Origin: JAPPLB01 sp965204095
GTDB taxonomy: Bacteria; Acidobacteriota; Terriglobia; Bryobacterales; UBA6623
Reading direction: 5' to 3'
Assembly: GCA_965204095.1 (NCBI GenBank)
Contig: OZ241991.1
Span: forward strand, 3,844,001 to 3,908,000
DNA length: 64,000 nucleotides
Shown: positions 8,073-16,636 of the stretch, piece after piece
Numbering within the stretch: position 1 is the stretch's first letter
Layout: every line of letters begins with the position of its first letter
Position numbers and translations under genes: made by a program
The notes under the pieces: model-generated
Told to the model about the DNA's origin: nothing
Database searches by the model: none
What the model saw: the letters and a program-made list of their open reading frames with translations, nothing else

Positions 8073-9260
8073 GCTCACGTAGATCCGGGGTACGCGCTCC
8101 GAGATGCGGCACAGCACCTCCAGCGGAATCGTATCCAGCAGCGATGCCATTTCCGCCGCATCCAGCGATGCACCGACCAACGTCACTTCATCGCCGGGTT
8201 GAGCCTGCGGGACATTCTCGAGATCAACCAGCGCGATGTCCATGCTCACCAAACCCACGATCGGGCACCGCCGCCCGCCAATCATGACTTCGCCACGGTT
8301 CGACAACCGCCGGTCCAGCCCGTCTCCATACCCGATCGGCAGGATACCGATCCTCGTCGGCGCCGCGGCGCGGTACGTCCCGTTGTAGCCCACCAGAGCC
8401 CCCGCGGCGACCGGCCGCACCAACTGGATCCGTGTCTTCCACTCCAGGGCCGGAGTCAATCGCAGACGTGAAGCGGACGCTTCTCCACGAGCGGCAGCCA
8501 CATAACCGTAAAGGGAGATGCCCGGACGCACGAGATCCATATCCAGTTCGGCCCGATAAGCTAGCGCCACGCTGTTGGCGCAATGCAGATACTTCGGCCG
8601 CATTCCACGCCCGGCCAATGCGGAAACGACCTTCCGGAATCGGAGTTGTTGTTCTTCGCACTGCGGGCTCGTAAAGTCCTCGGCGGCGGCGTGATGAGTC
8701 GCCAGCCCCGCGAAACTCAGGCAATCGGCGCTTCGGACAACAGCCGCGAGCCTCTCCGGGTCCGAGTCGTCGAACCCGCATCGGCTCATGCCGGTATCGA
8801 CCTCCAAGTGATAAGGCAGGCGCCTACCGGCGCGGCGGGCCTGCCGATTCCAGCGCTCGACCTGACCTTCGTCCTGAACGAACGGCGTCAGCCGGAGTTC
8901 AGAAGCCATTTCCTCTTCACCCTCGAGGAAGCCTCCGAGGACGGCGATCTCGCCTCCGATCCCGGAATCCCGTAGTTCGGCCGCCTCGGCGAGGCAAGCG
9001 ACGGCGAACCTCCGGCAGCCCTGCTCCTCCAGGGCCTGAACCACCGCTACGCCGCCATGCCCGTAAGCGTCGGCCTTGACCACGGCCAGGATCTCCGGAT
9101 GGGGGCCGATCGTTTGACGGATCGACCGGAAATTGCTGACAACGGCCCGGAGATCGACCCGAGCATAAGTACGATCCGTGACGGCCAAACTTGAATCTAC
9201 CAGAGAACCTTTTCGGCCCTCCGAGGGCCGCAGACGAGCCTCGTCCGGGCGGTGGTCCAT
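8070..9260 (-). CDS. alr: Alanine racemase
   Basis: Interconverts L- and D-alanine for peptidoglycan synthesis, PLP-dependent. The fold type III barrel carries the cofactor lysine in VVKADAYGHG (K62 from the ATG at 9260). The catalytic tyrosine is in the GYNGTY region, and the C-terminal domain is present (VSMD, ISERVPRIYV). Family length is about 370 residues. Starting at the TTG at 9188 gives 372 and begins just before TDRTYARVDL, where homologues usually start. The ATG at 9260 adds 24 residues without family character, so the start is uncertain. It is divergent from the DUF1549/DUF1553 gene. Confidence 0.92.
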   Translation of the reverse strand: MDHRPDEARLRPSEGRKGSLVDSSLAVTDRTYARVDLRAVVSNFRSIRQTIGPHPEILAVVKADAYGHGGVAVVQALEEQGCRRFAVACLAEAAELRDSGIGGEIAVLGGFLEGEEEMASELRLTPFVQDEGQVERWNRQARRAGRRLPYHLEVDTGMSRCGFDDSDPERLAAVVRSADCLSFAGLATHHAAAEDFTSPQCEEQQLRFRKVVSALAGRGMRPKYLHCANSVALAYRAELDMDLVRPGISLYGYVAAARGEASASRLRLTPALEWKTRIQLVRPVAAGALVGYNGTYRAAAPTRIGILPIGYGDGLDRRLSNRGEVMIGGRRCPIVGLVSMDIALVDLENVPQAQPGDEVTLVGASLDAAEMASLLDTIPLEVLCRISERVPRIYVS

Positions 9261-9328
9261 GCGGACACGCAGGCCCCAGGGGATACCACCCGACCGTACG
9301 CGAAGACGACAAGTTATAGTTAGCTCAG

Positions 9329-11848
9329 ATGGACTGCCTCCGTTTCGCTCGCTGGAGTGCCAGCGCCGCCTGTGCGATAGCTTGCAGCGCCCTGGCAGCC
9401 GAACCGCAGGTCAGTTTCCATGAAGAGATCCGACCGATTCTCGAACAGCGATGTCAGGTTTGCCACGGGATGGAGGACGGCCAGGCCGGTCTGTCGCTGA
9501 CAACCCACGATGGGCTGCTCGAGGGCGGTAAGAGCGGTCCCTCCCTTGTTCCCGGTGAGCCGGACAAAAGCCTGCTGATCGAGCAAATCAGCGGCGCGCA
9601 GCCGAAGATGCCCATGGCAGGCGGGCCGCTGAAACGGGATCAAGTCGAGCTGATTCGCCGCTGGATCGCCGCGGGCGCCGTTGACGACACTCCCGCTGAC
9701 GCGGATGCGGCCTGGTGGTCGTTCCGGCTCCTGGAGCAGCCGGCGATTCCCGACGCGCGCGGGCATGATGCGGACTGGCCGCGAACGCCGATCGATCGCT
9801 TCATTCTTGCCACGTTGCACAAGAAGGGCCTGCGGCCATCGCAGGAGGCCGACCGGCGAACCTTGATTCGGCGTCTGACATATGACCTGCACGGGTTGCC
9901 GCCCACGCCCGAGCAGATCGAGCGGTTTGCGAACGACGGCTCCGCAGATGCGTATGGAGACCTGATCGACCGGCTTCTGGCCTCGCCGCGATATGGCGAG
10001 CGCTGGGGGCGTCACTGGTTGGACGTGGTTCACTACGGCGAGTCCCATGGCTTCGACAAAGACAAGGCGCGCCGCAACTCCTGGCACTATCGCGACTACG
10101 TGATTCGAGCGTTCAACGAAGACATGCCGTACGCGCAGTTCGTCAAAGAACAACTGGCAGGCGATGTGCTGAACCCCGACTCGGCCGAAGGCGTGATCGC
10201 AACCGGGTTCATTGCGGCCGGACCGTGGGACTACGTCGGGCATGCCGAGCTGCGTGAGGGAACGCACGACAAGCGCGTGACGAGGAACCTCGATCGGGAC
10301 GACATGGTGATGACGACCATGTCAACGTTCGCAAGTCTGACGGTGCATTGCGCCCGCTGCCACGACCACAAGTTCGACGCGATCCGGCAAGACGACTACT
10401 ACAGTTTGCAGGCGGTGTTTGCCGGAGTCGATCGTGCGGATCGGCCGTTCGACCGTGATCGGAAGGTTTTCCGGGCGCGGCGGGAGTTGCTGGCCCAGCG
10501 GCGGGACATCGAGGTCGAGCTGAAGCCGCTGCTTGCCAGGACAGCCGAGAAAACCGGCCTCCGGATCGAGACGATCGCCGAAGAAATCAAGCCCCTGCGT
10601 GAGAAGCGGACCGATCTCGTGGCCAAGGTGGGCGAGGTCGATACGGACGAAAAGAAGGCTCGGCGAGCTGAGCTGACCGAACAGATCAAGGCGCTCGAAG
10701 CGGAACGAACGAATCTCAGGCGGCAACTCCTGGAGCCGCAGGTCCGCGTCCGCCTGGAACGGCTCGAGCAGCAGTTGGAGCAGGTCGATGAGCTTATCGA
10801 GGCGCTTCCGGAGCCGGAGATGGCCTACGCCGCGGCGAGCTATTTCAAGCCGCGCGGACGGTTCACGCCGGCGTTCGAGCCGCGTCCGGTCCATCTTCTG
10901 CTCCGGGGCGACGTGGAATCGCCGGGAGACCCCGCGCAGGCAGGCGCGATTTCGGCTGTCGATTGGCTGGCGCCGCGATTCCCGTTGGCCCAGCCCGGCG
11001 ACGAGGGCTCGCGGCGGTTGGCGCTGGCTCGCTGGATCGCCGATCCCGACAACCCTTTTACGTGGCGCTCGATCGTGAATCGCGTCTGGCACTACCACTT
11101 CGGCGCGGGCATCGTCGACACCCCGAACGACTTCGGCAGGATGGGCTCGCGGCCGACGCACCCGGAATTGCTCGACTGGCTGGCGGTCGAGTTTCGGGAC
11201 CGCGGCGGGTCGTTCAAGAAACTCCACAAGTTGATTCTGACGAGCGCCGTTTATCGGCAGTCATCCGGCGGGGATGCTGCGCGCGCCAAGATCGATGGGC
11301 AGAACCAATACTTGTGGCGGGCGAATCGGCGGAGGCTGGACGCGGAATCGGTGCGCGATTCGGTGCTGCTGATCAGCGGCAAGCTTGACACGCTGATGGG
11401 CGGACCCTCGGTTGAGCACTTCTTCTTCAAGGACGACCACTCGCCGATCTATGACTACTCGCGATTCGATGTCGACGCGCCCGGGAGCTACCGGCGCGCC
11501 GTCTACCGCTTCATCGTGCGTAGTGTGCCGGATCCGTTGATGGAGAGCCTCGATTGCCCGGATGCCTCGCTGCTGACCCCGAAACGCAGCAGCACGCTCA
11601 CGGCGATTCAGGCGCTGGCGATGTTGAATGACCCGTTTCTGGTACGACAGGCCGAGCATTTTGCCGAACGGGTCCGCTCGGCGCGCAAGGAGCTCCCCGC
11701 CCAGGTCGAGCAAGCCTATCTGCTCGCTCTCGGCCGCAAGCCATCGGTTGAGGAGTCGCAAATCCTGGTCGCATACGGCGAGAATCACGGACTTGAGAAT
11801 GTGTGCCGGCTCATCTTGAATAGCAATGAGTTCATGTTTGTGGATTGA
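9329..11848 (+). CDS. PSCyt1-DUF1549-DUF1553 (PSD1) family protein
   Basis: An 839-residue exported protein of the type abundant in Planctomycetes and Solibacter-like Acidobacteria. A signal peptide (about 1-23) precedes a planctomycete-type cytochrome c domain with CQVCH (C42, C45, H46). DUF1549 follows, with a second CxxCH (C341, C344, H345), then a coiled-coil insert (about 390-480). DUF1553 forms the C-terminal half (NRVWHYHFGAGIVDTPNDFG region). Biochemical function of the family is unknown; redox or polysaccharide-linked roles are proposed. The DUF1501 gene follows directly, the usual partner, so they form an operon. Confidence 0.9.
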   Translation: MDCLRFARWSASAACAIACSALAAEPQVSFHEEIRPILEQRCQVCHGMEDGQAGLSLTTHDGLLEGGKSGPSLVPGEPDKSLLIEQISGAQPKMPMAGGPLKRDQVELIRRWIAAGAVDDTPADADAAWWSFRLLEQPAIPDARGHDADWPRTPIDRFILATLHKKGLRPSQEADRRTLIRRLTYDLHGLPPTPEQIERFANDGSADAYGDLIDRLLASPRYGERWGRHWLDVVHYGESHGFDKDKARRNSWHYRDYVIRAFNEDMPYAQFVKEQLAGDVLNPDSAEGVIATGFIAAGPWDYVGHAELREGTHDKRVTRNLDRDDMVMTTMSTFASLTVHCARCHDHKFDAIRQDDYYSLQAVFAGVDRADRPFDRDRKVFRARRELLAQRRDIEVELKPLLARTAEKTGLRIETIAEEIKPLREKRTDLVAKVGEVDTDEKKARRAELTEQIKALEAERTNLRRQLLEPQVRVRLERLEQQLEQVDELIEALPEPEMAYAAASYFKPRGRFTPAFEPRPVHLLLRGDVESPGDPAQAGAISAVDWLAPRFPLAQPGDEGSRRLALARWIADPDNPFTWRSIVNRVWHYHFGAGIVDTPNDFGRMGSRPTHPELLDWLAVEFRDRGGSFKKLHKLILTSAVYRQSSGGDAARAKIDGQNQYLWRANRRRLDAESVRDSVLLISGKLDTLMGGPSVEHFFFKDDHSPIYDYSRFDVDAPGSYRRAVYRFIVRSVPDPLMESLDCPDASLLTPKRSSTLTAIQALAMLNDPFLVRQAEHFAERVRSARKELPAQVEQAYLLALGRKPSVEESQILVAYGENHGLENVCRLILNSNEFMFVD

Positions 11849-11855
11849 GGCATCC

Positions 11856-13343
11856 GTGTCACGTCATTCGAACTATCCGCTGCGCCGGTCAGAGCAACGC
11901 GGGTTTGCAGATCACGACGATCCAAGCCGGCGGCGGTTTCTCTGGAATTGGGGTGGAGGGCTCGGCGGGATCGCGCTCGCGCATCTGCTGGGCCAGTCGA
12001 ACCTGTTGGCGGGAGCCGAGACTACCGGCACGGATCTGAACGGCGGCTTGCACCATCGCGCGAAGGCGAAGCGAGTAGTGCAGCTTTTCATGTCGGGCGC
12101 CGCTAGTCAGGTCGATACGTTCGACTACAAGCCGCTGTTGGTCGAGCGGTCCGGCCAAAAATTCGATCCCGGCGGCAAAGTCGAACTGTTCCAGAGCGAT
12201 CCGGGTCCGGTGATGAAGAGCCCCTGGGAATGGAAGCAGCACGGCGAGTGCGGCAAGTGGATGAGCAGCCTCGTGCCCCACCTGGGCGGGTGCGTGGACG
12301 AGATGGCGTTCTTCCCGTCGATGGTCTCGAAGTCGAACGTGCATGGGCCGGCAACCTTCATGCAGAACACCGGCTTCATTCTGCCGGGCTATCCGAGCCT
12401 GGGAGCTTGGATCTCCTACGGGCTGGGCGCGATGAACGACAACCTGCCGACCTTCGTCGTGCTGCCCGACCCACGCGGCTTTGCGCCGAACGGCCCGGCG
12501 AATCATGCGGCGGCGTTTCTGCCGGCGACTCACCAGGGCACGATGATTCGCGTGGGACGTCCGAATCCGATTCACGATCTCTTCCCGCCCGAGTCGGCGA
12601 AATATATCACGGCCCGGAGCGATGCCGATGGGCTGGCCGTCCTCGAAAAGCTCAACCGCGGCCACATGGCGGAGCGCGGCGCAGATTCCCGGCTGGAAGC
12701 GCGCATTCGCTCTTACGAGATGGCGGCTCGGCTGCAAGTCAGCGCCCCGGAGGTGCTGGATGTCTCCGACGAATCAGCGGCGACCCGCAAACTCTACGGG
12801 CTCGATGAGCGCGTCACCTCCGATTTCGGACGCCGCTGCTTGACCGCAAGGCGGCTCCTCGAGCGCGGGGTTCGCTTCGTTCAAGTCTGGAGCGGCGCCG
12901 ATAACGGTTTTCCAAGGCGCAACTGGGACAGCCACGAGGACATCCTGAAAGACCACGGCGAGATGGGTACCGAGATGGACAAGCCGGCGGCGGCGCTTGT
13001 CAAGGACCTCAAGGCGCGCGGCATGCTCGAGGACACCGTCGTCTACTGGACGACCGAGTTCGGGCGCATGCCATGCAGTCAAGGGGCCAAGGGGCGCGAC
13101 CACAATCCGTTCACATTCACGTCCTGGCTGGCCGGCGGGGGACTTCGCGGCGGGGTGACGTACGGTGCGAGCGACGAGTGGTCCTACAAGGCCGCCGATA
13201 CCCCCATCTACTGCTACGACCTGCACGCCACGATCCTGCATCTGCTCGGGATCGATCACAAGCGGCTGACGTTCCGGCACAACGGCATCGACCGCCGGCT
13301 GACCGATGTGCACGGCCGCGTGATTGACGAGGTGATCGCCTAG
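11856..13343 (+). CDS. DUF1501 domain protein (Tat-exported, sulfatase-like)
   Basis: About 495 residues from the GTG at 11856. That GTG has GAGG five bases upstream and lies eight bases after the upstream stop. A longer start at 11826 would overlap the previous gene and lacks such a site. A twin-arginine motif (SRRRFLWNWGGG) and hydrophobic stretch indicate folded export. The body matches DUF1501, related to the alkaline phosphatase/sulfatase fold. It has VQLFMSGAASQVDTFDYKP near the N-terminus and VYWTTEFGRMP further on. Genomic pairing with DUF1549/DUF1553 proteins is standard. The TAG stop overlaps palindromic copy 7. Confidence 0.88.
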   Translation: MSRHSNYPLRRSEQRGFADHDDPSRRRFLWNWGGGLGGIALAHLLGQSNLLAGAETTGTDLNGGLHHRAKAKRVVQLFMSGAASQVDTFDYKPLLVERSGQKFDPGGKVELFQSDPGPVMKSPWEWKQHGECGKWMSSLVPHLGGCVDEMAFFPSMVSKSNVHGPATFMQNTGFILPGYPSLGAWISYGLGAMNDNLPTFVVLPDPRGFAPNGPANHAAAFLPATHQGTMIRVGRPNPIHDLFPPESAKYITARSDADGLAVLEKLNRGHMAERGADSRLEARIRSYEMAARLQVSAPEVLDVSDESAATRKLYGLDERVTSDFGRRCLTARRLLERGVRFVQVWSGADNGFPRRNWDSHEDILKDHGEMGTEMDKPAAALVKDLKARGMLEDTVVYWTTEFGRMPCSQGAKGRDHNPFTFTSWLAGGGLRGGVTYGASDEWSYKAADTPIYCYDLHATILHLLGIDHKRLTFRHNGIDRRLTDVHGRVIDEVIA

Positions 13344-13521
13344 CCTGCATGTCTCACCACCCGACGGTCGAAGCACGCGATAAAAGGCCGTGATTCGTGT
13401 TTCGTGACTCGTGTTTCGTGAAAACCTTAAATGCCTAGTTGCTGGCGCCCAAGCGGCTCGCGCCTCGTCCTGACGGCCCTCTCACGCACTTCGCCTCGCC
13501 ACGTGGTGAGAAATACAGGCT
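13342..13521 (-). repeat. Palindromic element, copy 7, with 7-bp array e inside
   Basis: The left end AGCCTGCATGTCTCACCAC overlaps the DUF1501 stop. After GAAGCACGCGA the normal interior is replaced by an array of CGTG-type 7-mers (13385-13428, from AAAAGGCCGTGATTCG to CGTGAAAACC). The element then resumes at CCAAGCGGCTCGCGCC and ends GTGGTGAGAAATACAGGCT. Confidence 0.88.
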
Positions 13522-13532
13522 AGCCCGAGCGG

Positions 13533-14690
13533 TCACCTTTCGGACAGGTTGAACTCGCGCCGGAAGTAATCGATCACCGTGTCAGAGGGCATGGTGTCGC
13601 CCCCCTCGTGAATGGCGTATTCGAATTGATCCGCTTTCCCCAACGCTTCGTATTGCGCCGCGAACAGGTCGCGGTAGTAGCGCGGCGCTTGCTCGTGGGA
13701 CCCCTTGTCGCGAATGCCGTGACCGGCCAGCATGGGCCCCGGAGCGTAGGCGAGCGGGATCAGGTTGCGGTCGCCGATCTCGAACATGCCCGGCAGGATG
13801 TGGCACTTGTCTCGAACGTCCGTGAAATCCGCGGGAGATGCGTCTTCAGGGATGAACACGGTCTTGCGCCCGAAGTCGGCCACGGCGGCGACGCGGTCGG
13901 AAAGCAGGGCCGCCTGCACCGCCAGCCAACCGCCGAGAGAGACGCCGGTCACGCCAATGCGGGTTTCATCGACGCGAGGGTGGGCGGCCAGCATTTCCAG
14001 CGCGGCGATCGAGGCCATCAACTGCACCGAGCGCGTAACCTTGTCCATGCCGAGCCGCCATGAGGCGATGGGTTGCTCGTCCACGCCGCTGGGCGCGGTG
14101 CGCGAGAGATAGCCGGTGTCGAGTTTCTCGACGCTGATCGAGACGAACCCCGCTTGCGCCAGGCGCACGCCAACGCCGCTCTGGTAGCTGTCGAGATTGA
14201 CGATCAGGTCATGCAGGCCGTTCTTGCCGTGGCCTGAAAAGACCGCCACGGCCGGTCGGGGGCCGGTCGCGTTCGGCAAGCAGATGACGGCGGGGATCCT
14301 GTCGCCGGTTTCGGGCAACTCGATGAGGCGAACCTCCATCTCGATGCCGTGATGACGGATCTTGCCGAGCAGGCGGTCGCGGAACAGGTGCGGTTTGACG
14401 TTGGCCTTTCCCTTGGGGTCGCGGACGGTCCAGTGTCGAAGGTCGAGCGACTCGGTCAGACGTTGAAGCAGCTCGGCGCGGAACCCGGCAAAGCGGCCGG
14501 GGGCCAACGGAAAGTCGCCGGGCTGATAGGGACGGCGGGCGCGGTAGTTCTCGACGAGAGTCGTCACGGTCGGCTGAAGGAGCGGCTCCAGGATCGGCAG
14601 CAGCGGGTCGTCCGCAGGCGGCGGAACGGGGGCGGCGAACGCTCTGAGGGCACAGACTGCGGCAAAAACAAGGGTGGCGCGCATCGACAT
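13533..14690 (-). CDS. Secreted alpha/beta hydrolase (dienelactone hydrolase/acetyl-xylan esterase-like)
   Basis: 385 residues from the ATG at 14690, which begins a clear signal peptide (MSMRATLVFAAVCALRAFA). The reading frame continues upstream across the ArsC-like gene, but that part is not credible. The nucleophile elbow is GVSLGG (S251). A FSGHGKNGLHD segment (about 151-161) corresponds to the oxyanion region, and a late His occurs in IHEGGD. Substrate is unknown; an ester-bond hydrolase acting on carbohydrate or xenobiotic esters is likely. It is divergent from the ArsC-like gene, 48 nt away. Confidence 0.8.
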   Translation of the reverse strand: MSMRATLVFAAVCALRAFAAPVPPPADDPLLPILEPLLQPTVTTLVENYRARRPYQPGDFPLAPGRFAGFRAELLQRLTESLDLRHWTVRDPKGKANVKPHLFRDRLLGKIRHHGIEMEVRLIELPETGDRIPAVICLPNATGPRPAVAVFSGHGKNGLHDLIVNLDSYQSGVGVRLAQAGFVSISVEKLDTGYLSRTAPSGVDEQPIASWRLGMDKVTRSVQLMASIAALEMLAAHPRVDETRIGVTGVSLGGWLAVQAALLSDRVAAVADFGRKTVFIPEDASPADFTDVRDKCHILPGMFEIGDRNLIPLAYAPGPMLAGHGIRDKGSHEQAPRYYRDLFAAQYEALGKADQFEYAIHEGGDTMPSDTVIDYFRREFNLSER

Positions 14691-14738
14691 GCGAACAGTG
14701 TAGCGGCGCTGCGTTAGACTGACCTGCGGAGGCAGCAG

Positions 14739-15077
14739 ATGAAGCTGAAGTTCTACGAAAAACGCACTTGCACGACCTGCCGCAAAGCGAAGGCCTTTCT
14801 CACGGACCAGGGTGCGCAGCTCGAGTCGATCGATCTGAATCGAGGTTTGTCCGTCGAAGAGCTGGAGAAGCTGATCGGCAATCGCGATTACCGCAAGTTT
14901 CTCAATCCACGCAACGTGCTCTATCGCGAGATGAAGATGAAAGACGGGCCGCCTCCGCGTGACGAAGCCATCAAGTTGATGAGCGAGAACTCGAATCTCA
15001 TCAAGCGCCCGATTGTTCGCAAGGGCAATACGATCGCTTTGGGCTTCGATACCCAGGCTTTGGGCGAAATGGTCTAG
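14739..15077 (+). CDS. ArsC/Spx-family thioredoxin-fold protein
   Basis: A 112-residue protein with an N-terminal CTTC redox pair (C11, C14) and the KRPIVRKGN region typical of the ArsC/Spx/YffB family. Members are glutaredoxin-dependent arsenate reductases or RNA-polymerase-binding regulators. The two cannot be separated by eye, and no ars genes are nearby. GGAGG lies 6 nt before the ATG. Its TAG stop and that of the convergent cyclase gene overlap in one CTAG. Confidence 0.85.
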   Translation: MKLKFYEKRTCTTCRKAKAFLTDQGAQLESIDLNRGLSVEELEKLIGNRDYRKFLNPRNVLYREMKMKDGPPPRDEAIKLMSENSNLIKRPIVRKGNTIALGFDTQALGEMV

Positions 15078-15877
15078 CCCGCATCGGATCCTGGGGGAAT
15101 GAGCGCAACGACCCGGCAAGGGCCACCGGACCCGCCGCCGATCTTCATGGGCAAGGCGAAGACGATCGCGCCGGTGGGTGGCAACTCTTCGAGACGATTG
15201 ACGTTTTCCAGACAAGCAATCTGTGCGGCGGCGAAGACCTGGTGCGCCTTGAAATCGGAGCTCGGACCATGATCGATGCTGGCGGTGTCGATGCCGACGA
15301 TCGCAACATCGCGCTCGACGAGGGCTTCGGCGGCTTCGGGGGATACGCCGGGGAAGTGCAGGTTCCGCGTGTCGCCGGGAACATCGCTTCCCAGGTACTG
15401 CCTGGCGTCGGGCCAGCGGCGGCTCCAACCGCTGCGAATCATGACGATCGAGCCGGGCTCGATCCGGCTGTGCCGCTGTTCGTGCTTTCCGATGTCTTCG
15501 ACGCTGAGCAGGTAGTCCGGGTCGCTGTCGCAGGCGGCGGAGATATCGATCACCACCGCCGATCCAATCAGTTGCTCGATCGGGATCTGGTCAAGGGAAC
15601 GCTTGCCCTCTCCGAAATGAATCGGGGCGTCGATGTGGGTGCCGCCGTGCTCGCTCCCGCCGTAGGTGAACGAGCTATACCAGAAACCGCCTTCGGTTCG
15701 TCCCCAGGCGACTTGATTGTGCTCGAAGTGCTTGTCGGTCGGCCAGTAAAGGGTTTTCTCGTCAAAGGTATGCGAGAGGTCGATGAGACGGTAGCCGCTG
15801 ATGTCGAGCGGCGCGGGCGGCGGCGCACAGGCTACGGACAGGAACAAGGCGCCGGCCAGGGCGGGAAGGCGAGTCAT
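15074..15877 (-). CDS. Cyclase-family (kynurenine formamidase-like) lipoprotein
   Basis: 267 residues from the ATG at 15877, which has GGAG seven bases upstream. A longer frame to 15916 would start inside a repeat. The N-terminus is a lipoprotein signal with lipobox LSVAC (C17). The metal-binding signature of the family is HGGTHIDAPIH (H77, H81, D83, H87). Relatives hydrolyse N-formylkynurenine or related cyclic substrates; being a lipoprotein is unusual for a formamidase, so the substrate is open. It stands alone, convergent with the ArsC-like gene. Confidence 0.82.
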   Translation of the reverse strand: MTRLPALAGALFLSVACAPPPAPLDISGYRLIDLSHTFDEKTLYWPTDKHFEHNQVAWGRTEGGFWYSSFTYGGSEHGGTHIDAPIHFGEGKRSLDQIPIEQLIGSAVVIDISAACDSDPDYLLSVEDIGKHEQRHSRIEPGSIVMIRSGWSRRWPDARQYLGSDVPGDTRNLHFPGVSPEAAEALVERDVAIVGIDTASIDHGPSSDFKAHQVFAAAQIACLENVNRLEELPPTGAIVFALPMKIGGGSGGPCRVVALIPPGSDAG

Positions 15878-15908
15878 GAGTCGTCTCCTGTGTCTCTCTG
15901 AGCATCTA

Positions 15909-16088
15909 ACCTGCATGTCTCACCACCCGACGGTCGAAGCACCCGATACGACCGCCAGGACTTCGTTGCGCTGGCTTGCCGTGCTCAACGTACGGTTCAA
16001 GTACGCCTGCGCGCGCCAAGCGGCTCGCGCCTCGTCCTGACGGCCCTCTCACGCACTTCGCCTCGCCGCGTGGTGAGAAATGCAGGCT
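15909..16088 (-). repeat. Palindromic element, copy 8
   Basis: Full-length copy, AACCTGCATGTCTCACCAC to GTGGTGAGAAATGCAGGCT. It lies 31 nt upstream of the cyclase-family gene start. Confidence 0.9.
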
Positions 16089-16461
16089 AAGGCGCTTCCC
16101 GCCCGGATACCGATCCTCGACTCCCATCGGCAAGCCACCCCGGGCCTCGATCTGGCGCGTGCTCGTGCCGATGCGGGCGAGAGCGCCTCGAACAACAAGA
16201 GATTGCCGACCCGGGGAGATGTCCGAACTCCGGATGTCACCGTTTTCCTCGTTGACCGTGGTTTTGCCGGTCGATGTTGCGGTCACCGTATCGTACACCA
16301 GGATCCCGCCAATAGCCCGCCTATGGACGGCTGCTGTCGGGATGCGCCGCAGTCATACCTCGCTCGCTCCTGGCCTCTCGATCGCTCTTCGCTTCGAGAC
16401 CGGCCCATCTCACACAATCTTTACTGAAGGCTAACGAAACAGTAACGGAAGCGGCTTACCT
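16089..16461. other. Intergenic stretch without a recognised gene
   Basis: About 370 bp with no frame showing a family motif or a convincing start. It may hold the remains of a gene. The following 140 bp contain a candidate small RNA. Confidence 0.5.
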
Positions 16462-16598
16462 TATAGTCGAGTCGTACAAAACAACGACCAGTAAAAGAGC
16501 TGAGAAGCTACACCAGCTACCCCAAGTCAGCGTATCCCAGCCTGACAACCTCCCCCACGAGGCCCGTGACCGCTGGTTCGCGGGCCTCCCTTCCTTTT
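16462..16598 (+). ncRNA. Candidate small RNA with intrinsic terminator
   Basis: TATAGT at 16462-16467 resembles a -10 box, with no clear -35. About 90 nt of A-rich then structured sequence follow without a reading frame, then a strong rho-independent terminator: GAGGCCCG (16559-16566), a loop, CGGGCCTC (16581-16588) and a T-rich tail. No plus-strand gene precedes or follows that needs this terminator, so an independent short transcript of roughly 125 nt is the simplest reading. Family not recognised. Confidence 0.45.
16559..16598 (+). terminator. Rho-independent terminator
   Basis: An 8-bp GC-rich perfect stem (GAGGCCCG/CGGGCCTC) with a 14-nt loop, followed by CCTTCCTTTT. It ends the candidate small RNA. 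Confidence 0.7.
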
Positions 16599-16600
16599 GG

Positions 16601-16636
16601 CCTGCATTTCTTGCCACGTGGCGAGAAATGCAGGTC
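16601..16636. repeat. Palindromic element, copy 9 (36-bp ends-only form)
   Basis: GCCTGCATTTCTTGCCAC joined directly to GTGGCGAGAAATGCAGGT: the two ends of the family with the whole interior deleted. It lies immediately after the TolC-type stop (CTA at 16637) and may serve as a hairpin at that 3' end. Confidence 0.85.

Noticed and set aside
14739..15077. Part of an arsenic-resistance operon
   Set aside because: No ArsR, ArsB or Acr3 gene is adjacent; the ArsC/Spx fold alone does not support it.
14691..15428. N-terminal extension of the alpha/beta hydrolase frame
   Set aside because: It is antisense to the ArsC-like gene, and the signal peptide begins at 14690.
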